Assembly (NCBI GenBank): GCA_004352715.1
Contig: SCFE01000045.1
Coordinates: 1,711,715-1,775,714 of the forward strand
Direction of reading: 5' to 3'
Origin: Hofstenia miamia
Lineage: Eukaryota > Xenacoelomorpha > Acoela
DNA length: 64,000 nt
This document shows positions 23,062 through 36,687 of this stretch, in pieces. The position numbers and the translations under genes are program-made. Within the stretch, counting starts at the first letter, position 1. Each line of letters opens with the position of its first letter. The notes under the pieces were generated by a model, which saw only the letters and a list, made by a program, of their open reading frames with translations, was not told the origin of the DNA and made no database searches.

Positions 23062-24061
23062 NNNNNNNNNNNNNNNNNNNNNNNNNNNNNNNNNNNNNNN
23101 NNNNNNNNNNNNNNNNNNNNNNNNNNNNNNNNNNNNNNNNNNNNNNNNNNNNNNNNNNNNNNNNNNNNNNNNNNNNNNNNNNNNNNNNNNNNNNNNNNNN
23201 NNNNNNNNNNNNNNNNNNNNNNNNNNNNNNNNNNNNNNNNNNNNNNNNNNNNNNNNNNNNNNNNNNNNNNNNNNNNNNNNNNNNNNNNNNNNNNNNNNNN
23301 NNNNNNNNNNNNNNNNNNNNNNNNNNNNNNNNNNNNNNNNNNNNNNNNNNNNNNNNNNNNNNNNNNNNNNNNNNNNNNNNNNNNNNNNNNNNNNNNNNNN
23401 NNNNNNNNNNNNNNNNNNNNNNNNNNNNNNNNNNNNNNNNNNNNNNNNNNNNNNNNNNNNNNNNNNNNNNNNNNNNNNNNNNNNNNNNNNNNNNNNNNNN
23501 NNNNNNNNNNNNNNNNNNNNNNNNNNNNNNNNNNNNNNNNNNNNNNNNNNNNNNNNNNNNNNNNNNNNNNNNNNNNNNNNNNNNNNNNNNNNNNNNNNNN
23601 NNNNNNNNNNNNNNNNNNNNNNNNNNNNNNNNNNNNNNNNNNNNNNNNNNNNNNNNNNNNNNNNNNNNNNNNNNNNNNNNNNNNNNNNNNNNNNNNNNNN
23701 NNNNNNNNNNNNNNNNNNNNNNNNNNNNNNNNNNNNNNNNNNNNNNNNNNNNNNNNNNNNNNNNNNNNNNNNNNNNNNNNNNNNNNNNNNNNNNNNNNNN
23801 NNNNNNNNNNNNNNNNNNNNNNNNNNNNNNNNNNNNNNNNNNNNNNNNNNNNNNNNNNNNNNNNNNNNNNNNNNNNNNNNNNNNNNNNNNNNNNNNNNNN
23901 NNNNNNNNNNNNNNNNNNNNNNNNNNNNNNNNNNNNNNNNNNNNNNNNNNNNNNNNNNNNNNNNNNNNNNNNNNNNNNNNNNNNNNNNNNNNNNNNNNNN
24001 NNNNNNNNNNNNNNNNNNNNNNNNNNNNNNNNNNNNNNNNNNNNNNNNNNNNNNNNNNNNN
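23062..24061. other. Assembly gap, exactly 1000 N
   Basis: Second 1000-N run. The sequence after it restarts in the last 61 bp of the LTR (24062-24122), matching 13966-14026. Confidence 0.99.
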
Positions 24062-24543
24062 AACCTTCTGCAGAGTCAATTAGTTTTCTAGTCAAATTAC
24101 CCTACCAGCCCATGATTCTACATGGTGACTGTGACAGGATGCTGACGTGATAACTATCTAATTTTGTTGTTTCTTTTGATAGTCTGGATGTTAGTTGGTT
24201 TTTCGTTTTTTTGGTGTGTTCAGCTGGGATAGTTGTTTCCCCTGATTGCTGTAAGACTTCAGTGTAAGTTCACCAACTGATGTGTACCTTAACTTCCCCA
24301 CTCTTGGATGATGACGATGAAACTCTTAGTGTGTCTTGTTTGGCTGGTGCCATCTGTTAAACTCCTTATTTTGTCTTACTTTCTCAGTGCTTTATGTGTT
24401 GGATTTAGTACCAAATGCTGCCTTGTTCCCCAATTTGGTTGGTTACTTGTCACTACTTCTATGAGCCTGTGTTTTCTTTTGTGTTTGTGGAAGTGCTCCC
24501 TACTGTCAGTTATTGGAAATTATTGTTCTTTGATTAAGTTGTT

Positions 24544-25897
24544 ATGGATTCTAGTTGTATGGTTACTTATTCTCCTACTTTTGGGACTTCTCTGATTCAG
24601 AGTATCCCCTGTACAAGCATTGGTAGCCCAAACATTACCCCTTGTTCCATTGGACCTTCACTCAATTTGTCTCAGCCCAATTCTCCTACACCAATTACAC
24701 AGAGGATGGATCAGAATGCTTCAACCATCCATTATAGCAATGCCAGCACCATGAGCCCAGGATTTCACCAAAACTTGCACCATATTTTGAACACTCAGAA
24801 TGCTCCTCCAATTCCTAGTTGTCCTCACAGCCATGTTAGTGCCATGAATCAGTCCATTCCGCATTTTGATATCCACCATGCCAAAATTGAACATTTAAAA
24901 GAGGCCTTATCTCAGCAACTGGCATTGAGGATGGAAAGTGAACACCACGTGGAGTCTCTCCAGGCTGAAATTAATACACAGCACATGGCATACCAGAGAA
25001 TGGAGAGACAGATGCTAGAGTCAACCATTGCCTTAGAACTGCAGATTCACGAATTAAAGAATGCTGTTAGTAATTCAAACCACTGAGATGAGGTGCCTTT
25101 ATGCCAAAACGATGAGTATGTAACTCATGCCACATGCAATGAAACCTTGGATGAATTAGCCAAAAGGATCATTGGTCAAGTGGAGCAGATGGTTAAATCA
25201 GTCAATGTGAGCCACCCTGAACATACAGCTCATTCTTTCAAAACTCTCCAGTAGTCCTTAACTCCGTTCCACTCTGCACAAATGCTCTGAGTAGTCACCC
25301 CATATTTGCATAATCACTTATTAATTGGGTTTTTTGAAGATCATTATCAGGCTCCACACATCAAGCATCAGTATAAAACTCTGCTGTGTGACATGTCATT
25401 TAAGTTCGGTGATGACATAAGGAATTATATCACCCAGGTCAAGTGACTATTTTGATTGAGCAGCCTATTGTGCAAGTACTCATGACATGATCTTTTTTCC
25501 TATATATGTTGGGGTTTTCCTCCATCCACCAGGAACAGGCTAGAAGTCAAGTGTGATCTGGAAGGAAGCCTGCATGAAATTATCTGAAAAGCCATCAGTG
25601 TGGTTTACATGCTGCATAACTCCTAGCAAATCAACAAGGATGTTACCAGTCTCTCTGGTGTGAAAAAAACTCGAAATGAGGAAGCCCACAATTTCTAAAA
25701 AGGGATTTGATCTGTTCTCAGTCAAATGTTTTACTTGTGGAGAAAAGGGGCACCTCAAGTCTCAATGTAAAGCCAATATACAAATAATCACTGAAGGCAA
25801 AGGATTTATTGTCAATGATCCCAACGCATCATCTCAGGTTGAAGACCTCATTGATCTAGCAACTGATGATCCTACCACATTGCAAGATTTAAATTAG
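24544..25897 (+). pseudogene. gag: gag of LTR element, second assembly copy
   Basis: Matches the gag at 14449 with an offset of 10095 bp and no difference noticed by eye, including the internal stops, the frameshift and the CCHC zinc knuckle (about 25727-25768). Ends at TAG 25895-25897 directly after the TTTAAAT heptamer. This copy is continuous with the 3' LTR and is the better reference for the element. Confidence 0.75.
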
Positions 25898-28800
25898 CTG
25901 GAGCACCACCTCCTTTCAAACATGCACAGAACATCCTAGTTGTCACCCAGCTTATAAGGAAAAATCTGATACCTGTAGAGATAAATGGAAACATATTCAA
26001 TGCTACTGTCAACACTGGAGCCACTGCTTCCATCATAAGCAACAAATGTTGCCGAGGGCTGTGCTTCAGCTGAGAGTCCTTAGACCCCTCTTGTGTTAAG
26101 CTCATTGACGCTTCAGGAAACCCTCTCTCTCTCAAAGGGAAATTACAGGATGATTTGATTAGGATTCATGCTGAACCATTTGATGTGGATCTCCTTGTTA
26201 TAGATACTTCTGATGAAAGACTCCCTTATGATCTCATATTGGGAAATGATTTATTAGAAAGGAATTCTTGTGTAATAGATTATAAGAATAACATGATAGC
26301 CATCAAAGATCAGGAAGCCACACAACTTGCTACCATCCCTGAGAAGGAGATCATTTTTGATCTAATTGAGCCCATTTCAATTGAACTGAAACATTGGACT
26401 AGGGTTGCAGTTTCCTCTGGAAATGACATTAACAGGATGTTATGATAGCAGAACAATGAGGCAAATACATCTGCAGAGTCTCATTCTCACCCAACTTATG
26501 CAAGGTTTCTAATGTGAAGACACATGTCACCATCTTAAACAGAGCAAACTTCCCTGTTAGAATTGGAGCCTCACAATTACAACTTATAGGAGTGCCAGTC
26601 AGGGTTGAGAACATACCAATAACCTGTTTGTTGATTTGCACCACAGTTCATGATTTGGGAGAGCTGACTAGTCTGGTCAAGGTGCCTCCAGTTACTAATA
26701 GTTCTCATCCTCATCTAGATCAACAAGAGAGAAAATCTTTGATCTCCCTTCTTCATAGCAAACATGAAGTGTTCAACTATGGAATGATAAGTGTTGGCCA
26801 GGCTGTTGGTGAAGAACATGTTATAGAGTTAAAGCACAATAAGCTGATCAGACTGCCAGTCTGCAGAGTTCCCAAAAATCTCAAGCCAGAATATGAAAAA
26901 ATTTTAAGAGACTTAATTGAGAGTGGGATCATTCAGGGGAGTAACAGCCCCTATGCAGCCCCAACAGTGTTCATTCAATAAGGTGAGAAATACAGGTTGT
27001 GTATTGATTTTCAAAAATTAAATGACATCACAATCAAGGATGCCTATCCTTTACCCAGAATTGAGGATGACTTATGGGGTTTCTCAATTATTATGGCATG
27101 TTCCTCCTGGACTTGGCGGAGAAGACCCAAACCATATCTAACCTACTTAAGAAGTCCATCAAGTTCAAGTGGACCTGGCAAGAGCAAGAAGCATTGGAAG
27201 GTATTAAGTGTGAACTCAAGAAAATACCCTCATTAAACACTCCTGATTAGACAAAAGACTTCATCATTGACTGTGATGCCAGTACAGTAGCTATCAGTGG
27301 AGTACTAAGCCAAAAAATCAATGGAATCAAAAGCCCCATCCAGTATTTCAGCAGGAAGTTGTGAGCTTCAGAAAAAAATTATGGAGCAACAAAGTGCAAG
27401 ATGCTGGCTTTAGTTGAGTTATTAAAGAAATTCCAATATTTTATTTTGGGACGCAAATTTCATCATGCACACCAACAACAGTGCCCTTGCATGGTTGAAG
27501 AAATTCAGTGGCAACAAATCCAACATTGTAGCTTGTTGGATCAAGTACCTAAACAATTTTTTTTCATTTTCAATCTGGCACTGCCCCAGTTGACTCCATT
27601 TAAATGCTGACTACTGGACGGCATTACCTAGCTATGAAAGAGACCTCAAGAAGCCCACTGGGGAAATGGTTCCATTTTCTTTCATCCCTCATACTGAATA
27701 TAATCTAATCCCAGAGATCAACACAGATTGTAATGGCAAACCCATCCTAGCCATCTTAGTATGAGAAGAGATTTCAGAGGAGGAAATAATGTACCATCAA
27801 TGCTGTGATTGGATATTAGATCAAATCATGAAGAGAATGTAGGATCCCTATTTTCCCACTTCTCTAGAAGTGAATCAATACTTTAACTGCTACAATTGGC
27901 AGACAAATGAGAATGGATTACTGTATGTCAAGAGTTGAAATAACAACTGACTCTCCATTCCAGAATACTTTAGGAGAGATCTTGATTGCAGAATTCATGA
28001 AAGGGGGCATTTAGGCATACTTCAGACTGAAAAAACTTTTAACTCCAGGTATGTCACGATCAGCATAAGAGCTGCTGTCACAGACATCATCAACAAATGT
28101 GAGAAATGCCTTTTATATAACACTAACCACTTCCCCCAGCAGAGGGCCAAGCTCAAGTCTTGAGCAGCAGAATGTCCTAACAAACTTGTTCAAGTCGACC
28201 TTGAACAGTTATCATGAGATGATGATGGGTTCCAATACATCCTTGTTATGGTCGACCACTTTACAAAATTTGCTCACATGATTCCCTTAAGCAGTACAAC
28301 AGCAGAAAGAGTGGCAGAAAAAATCGTGAAAGAGTGGGTGTTGAAGTATGGACCCATGAGGAAATTAGTCTCTGAACATGGCCCTTAGTTTGAGAGCAAC
28401 CTCCTCCATGCCTTAATGAAAGAACTGGAGATCATTCATGAACTAACTACTGCCTATCACCACCAAGCAAATGGCCTAGTAGAACAATTGAATCAGACTC
28501 TCATAAAATTAGTTTGATTTGCTTTATCTCAGGCTGCTGTAAAGAAATGGAGACATGTTATCAAATGCATAGAATATTTTTATAATACATCTGTTCACAC
28601 AACTACAGGCATGAGCCCATTTAAAGCAATGTTTGGTCATGAAGCCACCTCCTCCTTAATGATGATTTTTCCAAATTATGCAGAGAAAAGCACACACCTC
28701 TATGTTAACTGATTAATTCAAGACATGCAACAAATCCATCTTACCATCTGCCACAACACCAATCAATCCAGTATATGGCAGAAGAAAACATTCAACAAAA

Positions 28801-29009
28801 AGCTATATGGTGAACCACACAAATGAGGTGATCAAGTCTTTGCTTATCTCCCTCACATAACAATGGATAGCAATCAAGTATGTAAACTTGCTAATGATTG
28901 GCAAGGTCCTTTCACTATAGAAAAGGTTCTTGACCATAACACTTATACTTTAAACAATGGTAAAACAGTACACTTTCAGCAGCTCAAACAAGCAATTAAG
29001 GATATATAG
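25894..29009 (+). pseudogene. pol: pol of LTR element, second assembly copy
   Basis: Same as the copy at 15799-18914: protease with N-T-G-A in place of D-T-G-A, RT lacking its YxDD core (junction near 27075), RNase H, and integrase with H2C2 zinc site, D/E/E at the catalytic positions and a GPF motif. The stop is at 29007-29009. The shared deletion, stops and frameshifts show that the two copies are the same locus or alleles and not independent insertions. Confidence 0.85.
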
Positions 29010-29324
29010 AATGTAATAATAGATGACAATACTGAATTTACATTAGTTGATAAGTGTTGATACATATGAAAAATATGAGAACTTAACTAGCAACTGTGAT
29101 GACGCCCTCAACATCTCGACCCTACATGGAGAGAAACATATCCCCACATGCATGAGAGGAGCTAGCCACCTCTTTACCAAAAACTTTTAAACCTAGATTA
29201 CCCTCTAGTGAATTACAACTTGTAAACCCCCCCCCCCAATTAAGTGGCTCAATAGCCCCCTCAACCTCTTCAGCCAGAACTTCCACCATCAGATCACAGA
29301 AGACCAAAGATTAGAAGAAAGAAA

Positions 29325-32300
29325 ATGTCCAAGGTTGTTGGTGAAGAAACTTTGCATCCATTCTACATAGCCACCAGAAAAGCTACCATGATCATACATG
29401 ATAACATATCTGAGGAGATGAAGAACCAACTCTGCTGAACCTATAATGGTCGAGAAATGAACTGTTCAATAGATATAATACCCTTCATGATAGATGCAGC
29501 TTGTTGCCTGAAGGTCAACACAATCATCTGCTATGATTCAAGAATGTTGGAGGGAGTTAGTCACCTCTACTGGCGCAGCACCATGCATATATTCTTCAAC
29601 AATGATTTCAACATATATAATATATGTCAATTCCTGAATAGCAGAAAAACAATAGACAGCTTTGAATGTGTCAACGTAGACTTTAACAATCTCTTGGTAA
29701 TATATTTTCTAAGAGTACATGAAATCCAAATGGATTCTATTATGGAGCAAATTGAAATAGTGTAGAGAATAGCTAAAGTGGAAGGCATTCACCTCATGAT
29801 GATACTGAGAGATGAATACAAAGAGACCATGCCAGAAACAATTGAAAATCTACATTTCTGAATGGAAAATTTCACAATCTTTTCTAAAGACAACTACCAA
29901 TCCCTCCTACCTTATGTCATGAATCAGTTAGAGATAACAAAATTACTATACACTGATTTATTGTTATGCCAACAAGTGCCATCACACCAGTTAGCTGTTG
30001 ATCACAAACTCATCATTGATGTCATACTACAAGCACAGACTCTAGAAGTAACAGATCCGCATACCTCTTCACTCCACACCATTACAGATATGCATGTTAG
30101 TTTTGCCTTTGCACAGAGCAAACAAACCCTCAATGAGATCAAAACCATCTGGTCTGACATCAAAGCTGACATTAACCCCGAGTCTGAATGGCCCAAATTA
30201 GACATTGTAAGCCCATCACACCACTATCACTCTTCTATCAAAAGAGTGCTCTTAGAGATCAAGGTTTCATATGATACTCAGGATCAAAAGAATTTTAAGG
30301 AATGATTATTTGCAGAGAAAAACTCGCCAGATATCTATGCCTGTGGCGCAGTTTGGGTACTTGCCATATATCTAATAAAAGAACCACAGTTACAAATCCC
30401 AATGATGCATGACAAGCATTCATCTCTAGCCAAGCTAACTACCCATGAACTAGTGGTCTGCCCACTTTCTTGGAAAATAAAAAATTGGTTATTATACAAG
30501 TGCAATCCTCCCTCTTCACCAGGAAAGACCAAGCACCCAATGGATAAGTTTGAAAAATATTATGCCTGACTGGTGGGGGTGACCAGTGTGACTGGTAAGA
30601 TGTCTATCATCCTTATCAGCAATAGGTTAGGTATTTGTCTGTCAGACATTAATATTTTCTTTGACACAGTAAAGAAATACATGTGAGGAGCTACAGCCAA
30701 AACCAAGCTGGCCATATTCTATTAAGATAATGCCCCAATGAGTATAAGACAATTCATAGAGTGATTGCCTGGGTCTACCCTCCAATTTTTAGAAAGGATC
30801 CAGAGGCATGATCTTCCTGCTAAGACTGAATCCTTTTCAGGTTTCATCAGATAAAGTACCCAGAATGTGGTTACAGATAATTCATTGAGTCAGCTCTGCA
30901 AGTTAACAAGAAGGGAAAGATAATTCCCATCACCATTTTTGATCAGGTGATGTGGACACCCAAACAATTCCACAAGGAGGAAGAACTACTAGCCTCCTCA
31001 GTGGTCCAACTTTCACCCTAAGTGTGTGAATTAATCAAAAGAGTGAATATGGAAAAATTTGGTGGCCAGGTATTGTCTCCCAAACCAATGCCTCAGTGGT
31101 TGATTACTGAAGATGAATGAATACTCATGATTGAACATGACCCTAGCAAATTTCTAGAAGACCTCACTCTCCAAAAGAGGATCTTAGTTGACTGTCATGA
31201 TAAAGACATGCTGTCTCTCATGAAGTGGTGCCTCACTGAAATGTTCACTAAGGAAGATCTGGTCATTCTGCAATCCCCAGGGCGACATGTAGCTCTGGAT
31301 GTGGAATGCAACACCACTCAAGTACATATCTCTGGCAAACAGATTGATAATTTGCGGCAGAAGGGCTTAAGATGCAAGTTTTGGGACACACTGAAAGAAG
31401 TGAGAATCAATTATCCTGTCACAATTGGAACTGCTAGTTTGGAAGCTGCCATAGGATTTCATGAACTCGAGAAGAATATCAGAACATTAAATTTACTGTG
31501 CATACTGCCACCCATGATAGAAACGCCTCTTATCCAACCAAAATGGAAGGTTCAGAAACCCAAAAAGTAGGTGGCGGGCCATTTATCCAACAAGATTAAT
31601 TTCATTAACAGCAATCAGGAAGCTGTCAGATCAAGCAAGACAGAGGAGTACAAAGCAGTGCGAGAGAAATTGATAGCTGGACAAAATTCTGAACATGTCT
31701 TTATCAATGGGAAACTCAATATCAAGGACATCTTTAATCATGGCCTGCCAGTGCATGTACAACTTAACAAAATACATGCAGAGATCTCGGCTCTATAACC
31801 CCAAGTTCTGATTCTTTTCCAAGCAGCAGGTGATCTCATGTGGATCAATAACAGAGAGAATATAACTTGATACTACAACATAACCAAACAGATTGAAATT
31901 ATAACTATGATTAGAGCTAACATGTCCAATCCCAATCAGATGATGCTCAGCCAAGTACAAGAATTTTGTTCTTTATTTGTTGATCATGCTAGCATGATGG
32001 GTTCCCTGAGGGATGTGTTTGTCCATTTCTATCCAGACACAAAGATTAGTGCTGATGATGCTCATACTTCTGATACAGATGCTATGATGACATTAATGAT
32101 AGCCCTCAAGGGCCTCAGGCTCTATGAAAAATTCTATGACACCTTCCTGCAGCATTTAAACAACTTATGACAAAACTGTCCCATCAGTGCAAAGATGCCA
32201 AAAATCAGGTTCCTCCAACTCAAAGACAAAGTGGTTATGCAACAAGAGGTGTTGATGCAGGTAACAAGAGAACCACAGTATGCCAAGGTCCAAATGTGGT

Positions 32301-32383
32301 AAGGTGAATTGTCCATCAAAATGATCACAGCTACCCAAAACATTGTGTCTGGGCCTGCTCTCCAGCTGTTGTCCAAAAATTAA
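29325..32383 (+). pseudogene. Long post-integrase coding region, function unknown
   Basis: After pol, about 3.06 kb of coding-like sequence fills the space to the polypurine tract. From ATG 29325 one frame, interrupted only by scattered stops, runs to about 30850. A single frameshift then leads to a second frame that continues to the stop at 32381-32383, eight bases or so before the polypurine tract. In all this is about 1000 codons. Longer open pieces are 29862-30305, 31127-31570, 31571-31798 and 31907-32170. Readable parts include IRTLNLLCILPPMIETPLI and FCSLFVDHASMMGSLRDVF. I see no signal peptide, no membrane anchor and no furin-like site, so it does not look like an envelope gene. It lies in the env position on the same strand. 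I recognise no domain. Confidence 0.55.
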
Positions 32384-32386
32384 TTT

Positions 32387-32400
32387 GAGCAAGGGGGGCA
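32387..32400 (+). promoter_or_regulatory. Polypurine tract
   Basis: GAGCAAGGGGGG followed by CA lies directly before the 3' LTR. This is the expected plus-strand primer for LTR element replication. Confidence 0.7.
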
Positions 32401-33346
32401 TGTAGAGTCACTTGGGGACTTTCAACAAATTTGCTTTAGAATATATTTGCTATATTTTGTATTTTATGTCAGCATGACGTCACTTTAATTATTTCAATAT
32501 TAGGTTGCTACTGTTGGTTTGCTGTCCCCTTGATGGTGCTTATTTTTGTATTGCTCAAATTTAATTTATGAGGGAAACAAATGATTTAGCATGATTAAAC
32601 TACATTGACAAATCTATTGTAAACAAAGGCAGGTAATAAATGCAATTTTTCTATAAAACTAAGAGAAATTGTAGAGAATGGTTAATAGATTTTATCTAGC
32701 TTCAACTACTGTTTTACCATTGTATTTTCTTTTATTATTATTTTGATATGAAGATAATTGCTTAAGATCAGCAACAATTTGGGAGTACTTTCTCAAGTAC
32801 AGGGTGATACGTAGCTCCTGGAGGTCTTTTAGACTATTCAGCCCAAATTGTGGACCAATTAGGATATGTATATGGTTAGGAATAGGTTAATAATAAGCCT
32901 CTCATTCGAAGTTCAACATTTACCTGCACTTATACAACCTAACACTGTGATGATACCATGCTGTTGGCTAGCACAAATGTCTGGTAATTACAGACTATTT
33001 AATAGTGAGATGAGAGATAACAATGAAAATGAGATCCTTTATTTTTTGATATGAGATAGAAATTAATAGTGAGACAAATAGGGTAGCACCAGTCACTATG
33101 GTTAAGCACTTTACTTCACTCTGGAGACTTTGCTTTGGCTGGAAGCCATACAAATTGGTCATCTTGGATTTTACCTAAAGTAGTCAATTACTTGGATGAA
33201 TTACTGATGTTTTATCTATAAGTTTATAAGTTCTTTGCTATTCAAATTTCTGGAATCATGGCTGTTTTTGTATGAATGCTATGTAAACCTTCTGCAGAGT
33301 CAATTAGTTTTCTAGTTAAATTACCCTACCAGCCCATGATTCTACA
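32401..33346 (+). repeat. 3' LTR (946 bp)
   Basis: Same length and ends as the 5' LTR, about 3.7 percent different by manual count. Followed by the target duplication tttg (33347-33350). The CRE-like TGACGTCA is retained at 32475-32482. Confidence 0.92.
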
Positions 33347-36048
33347 TTTGCTCTGAAAAAAACATGCATCTTTTCTTACTCTACTAGCTGTCATTTTTCC
33401 TTCATTTCTTTATTTTGTTATTATTAAATGTGTATAAAATGATTGCTCAAATAAGAAGAATGTAAAGAAAAGCACTACTGTTCTGGTCAGATGCATATTG
33501 CCCAGTCTGCAATATTCATACTGAACCAAACCCATAGCCAAGGGGATGCTAAGCATTTGTTGGGTATTTCCAAAATGAAAATAACATCCTCTAGAACTTT
33601 TGCTGCAATCATAATTTTGAAAAATGAAACAAAATTTCCATAAAACAATCATTGCAAAATGGTCTGCCTAAACATCAGCAAAAACATTTGTAATATTGTA
33701 AGTGCATGTAGATTTGGTGTTCAAGATGCTCACCTTCTACACTCTTAGAAAATATTGTGTAGCTATTGTGCAGTGAAAGGTAGCTAGCATTTGCACTCAT
33801 TAATCATACCAGATTATTTTAATCAGAAAAGCACAAGAGCCTGCAATTTTGAATGCTAAAACAAAAGTGATTTGTCAAATTATTGAATTTTCTTGAAGAT
33901 TTGGCTACTACAAATGATGTTTATCTACACATTCTAAGGAAACTATTATTTTAGCACAGTTGACTTGATAAGAAGTAGCTTAAAAATTTACATTAATGAT
34001 TAGAATAAAACTGTATAAATATTTCATTTCTTAGAGTTAAATACCAATTGAAAAAATATTCTTGAAAATTATTTCCTTAAAAACAATTAAAAAACTAATG
34101 GTTGGTTTTGAATCTCATCACAGCATCAATAATAGCACCATTCAATTATTATTAAAAAATTCAAGGAAATTTATAGAAACAATACATGTAGTCCAAAATT
34201 TTACTACAATTATTAATGCATACTTTGATTTTTAAAATTATATATAAAACTAGTTTGTTGACATGATATTTAATTATAGACTTAAATTAAGTAAAATTAC
34301 AAATATTCACATTAGAAGAAAATGATTTAATAATATCTAAAAAAAATTTGCTAATATTAAGTTTATTAAATTCACCCCTATTTGTATTCATTCAGGATTG
34401 TTCTGAAAAATTACAAGTTTCATTAATCCATACTTTACATTAATTCAAAATCTGCTCAAGTTTTTCTGCATTCTAGTTTTGCACAAGAATAGATAGGAAT
34501 TAAGACCATGCAGATATTGGTCTGATCATGCTATCACAATACTTTTTCACAATTTCTACATTACCTAGAATTTTAAATTTATTACATAGCATCACAAAAA
34601 TATAGAGGCTACCTACTGGGCTTTTGCTGAACTCATTTATTATATTTTGCTGAACTTTATTATTATTATTAGTGTCAGTGTTGCCTATTAAATTTTATCT
34701 TTCAAAAAGGGAAACAAAGGAACTTTTAAATAATAATTATTTTAGCTAGATTAGTTTAAATGATTCCAGTTTAAACTATCATTAAAAACCCTCTAGTTTA
34801 AACTAAACCCCTAAAAACTTTCCAATATAAAAACAAAATAAGTAGCAAATCTGCAAGGGGCCATTCAATGTTATGTAATAATGTATTTGTACTGATAACC
34901 TACCACAGTTGGAAATACATGATCCTATAGAAGAGGAATGCAGTTCCTTTGTACTAAAAAATGCACATAGATTGCAGTTCTAGCTACATCACCAACTACT
35001 ATAGACAACCAAATTACTGAGTTTGAACTCACCATATATATGAGGACACATGTTCTTTTGAGTTTTCAAAAGTGAGAAAGCATAGGAAAATTTTCCCCTT
35101 CTTCAGCAAGTATCAAGAGTAATTTCCATCACCTGCTGTAGTAGAAAAACATTTTCTCAGCAAACGCATTGACCTGCTACTGGAGGTTCAATTTATCAAT
35201 GAGGCAATTACATACTAAGCAGCAATGTATGTGAGAATAAACAGTTCCTGTATAATGTTTAAACTTTTTTGCAATAGATTTTTCATTCATTAGATTTGCA
35301 GAAATCCTTTTTACTATCTTTCTAACAGCAAAATCACACTAAAAAGCCATTTAAAGGATCTTTTTGAACTTTTTAATTGTTATTTTCCATTATTGGGAGT
35401 TTAAATGGTTAACACAGATTTATGTGCAATATTATTTCACACAAGTGAATTTTGAGATGATTATGATATGCTAAAAAATATGCAGTGCTTTGTTTTGTGT
35501 TTAAGGCAGAGGAATATCAAATTTAATTATTGAGAAAGTGAGTTAGAAATTTAGAAGTTGCATTGGAATCAACATTGAAGTCAGCATTGAAGACAACATC
35601 AAATATAATTGTTTATTACAGTTATTAATGTGATAATTTTTGTCATTGGTATCTTCTGTTTGTCCTTAGCTTCCTAAACACCTGTAATCACTGTTAAGAT
35701 TAGGAGCTTACTGAATCTAAAAAATACCATATTAGCAGTTGGAAACACTACAAACATTTTCAAATTAGCAAACTAATACTGAATTATTGCTTACTTATTA
35801 AATTTTCAAAAGTTTCAAAGAATAATTAATCAGTTCAAAACTAAATGACTATCAGTCTTCTACAATATTTTAACAAAACAATTTTGAATAAACTGATTTT
35901 GAACAAAATTCATTTGTATTTTTGAAATCACAATATGTTTAGACATGGGAACATATGTTAAAGCACTGCAAAGTCCGTTAGAAGCTAAAGTGGGCTAAAA
36001 GCTTACTCTTATTGCATAGTCTATCATATTTAAGGCATAGCATAGGAT
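33347..36048. other. Non-coding
   Basis: AT-rich sequence with a short ATT run near 34660. A short frame near 35128-35211 reads SPAVVEKHFLSKRIDLLLEV, faintly like the end of an hAT transposase, but too short to call. Confidence 0.5.
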
Positions 36049-36687
36049 GCACGCGGACAAAATAAACACTAATATAGGGTAAAAAAAGATGAGAAATGCA
36101 ATAGTTAAAAAATGATAGATGTAGACCGATAACTTTGCATAATTAACAAAATTCGTATCACGCGGTATATATTTAAGGACATTAGCACAGAAAGATTAGA
36201 ATTCATAAAAAATTATTATCTATTAAACAAATTCGCAATATAAAATCATATTTATGCATATCTATACATTTTTAGTTTAAACCTTTGATTTCTCTCAAGT
36301 GCCTATTTGATGAGGGCGAACTTGTAGAATAGCGACACGCGGACAAAGTAAACACTAATTTAGGGTAAAGAACGATAGCAAACAATAAAATACTCAAAAA
36401 ATAAGAAGATATCAGTGTATGTATATATATAGAGGCATTCGAGCAGGTACTATAATTCATGATTTGTGTTCTTAATCGTGGACTACGTGATTATACACGC
36501 AATTAATCACATAGTCCCCGTCTTATGTGAAAATCTTTAATTTTTTTCATAAAAATTTAATCAAATATTCTCTATATTTATACGCAAAAACTTCCTCAAT
36601 AAATTATGTACTCAACAAAGTGCATATATTATCTGTTATATTAATACGAGTAAAACACATTGAATAGCATACCATTGCAAGAATATA

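Larger units (their letters stand above)
13081..33346 (+). mobile_element. Ty3/Gypsy-type LTR retrotransposon (interior duplicated by assembly)
   Basis: Two LTRs of exactly 946 bp (13081-14026 and 32401-33346) start TGTAGAG, end TTCTACA and are flanked by the direct repeat tttg (13077-13080 and 33347-33350), so this is one insertion. A primer-binding site follows the left LTR and a polypurine tract precedes the right one. The coding order protease, RT, RNase H, integrase with a W-x-G-P-F motif places it in Ty3/Gypsy. Interior segments 13966-20083 and 24062-30178 are almost identical and separated by N gaps plus a foreign contig. I infer an actual element of about 10.2 kb: LTR, 8278-bp interior as in 24123-32400, LTR. 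All genes carry stops and the RT core is deleted, so it cannot move on its own. Confidence 0.85.

Noticed and set aside
23027-24095. ORFs of about 350 codons across the second N gap
   Set aside because: Almost entirely N.
13966-30178. Biological tandem duplication of the LTR element interior
   Set aside because: Two flanking LTRs with one target duplication, near-identical copies and N-gap boundaries fit an assembly duplication better.
29325-32383. Envelope gene
   Set aside because: No signal peptide, transmembrane anchor or cleavage site was visible in any of the frames.
35128-35211. hAT transposase C-terminus
   Set aside because: A single short motif (SPAVVEKHFLSKRIDLLLEV) without the Trp or Arg-rich parts of the dimerisation domain.
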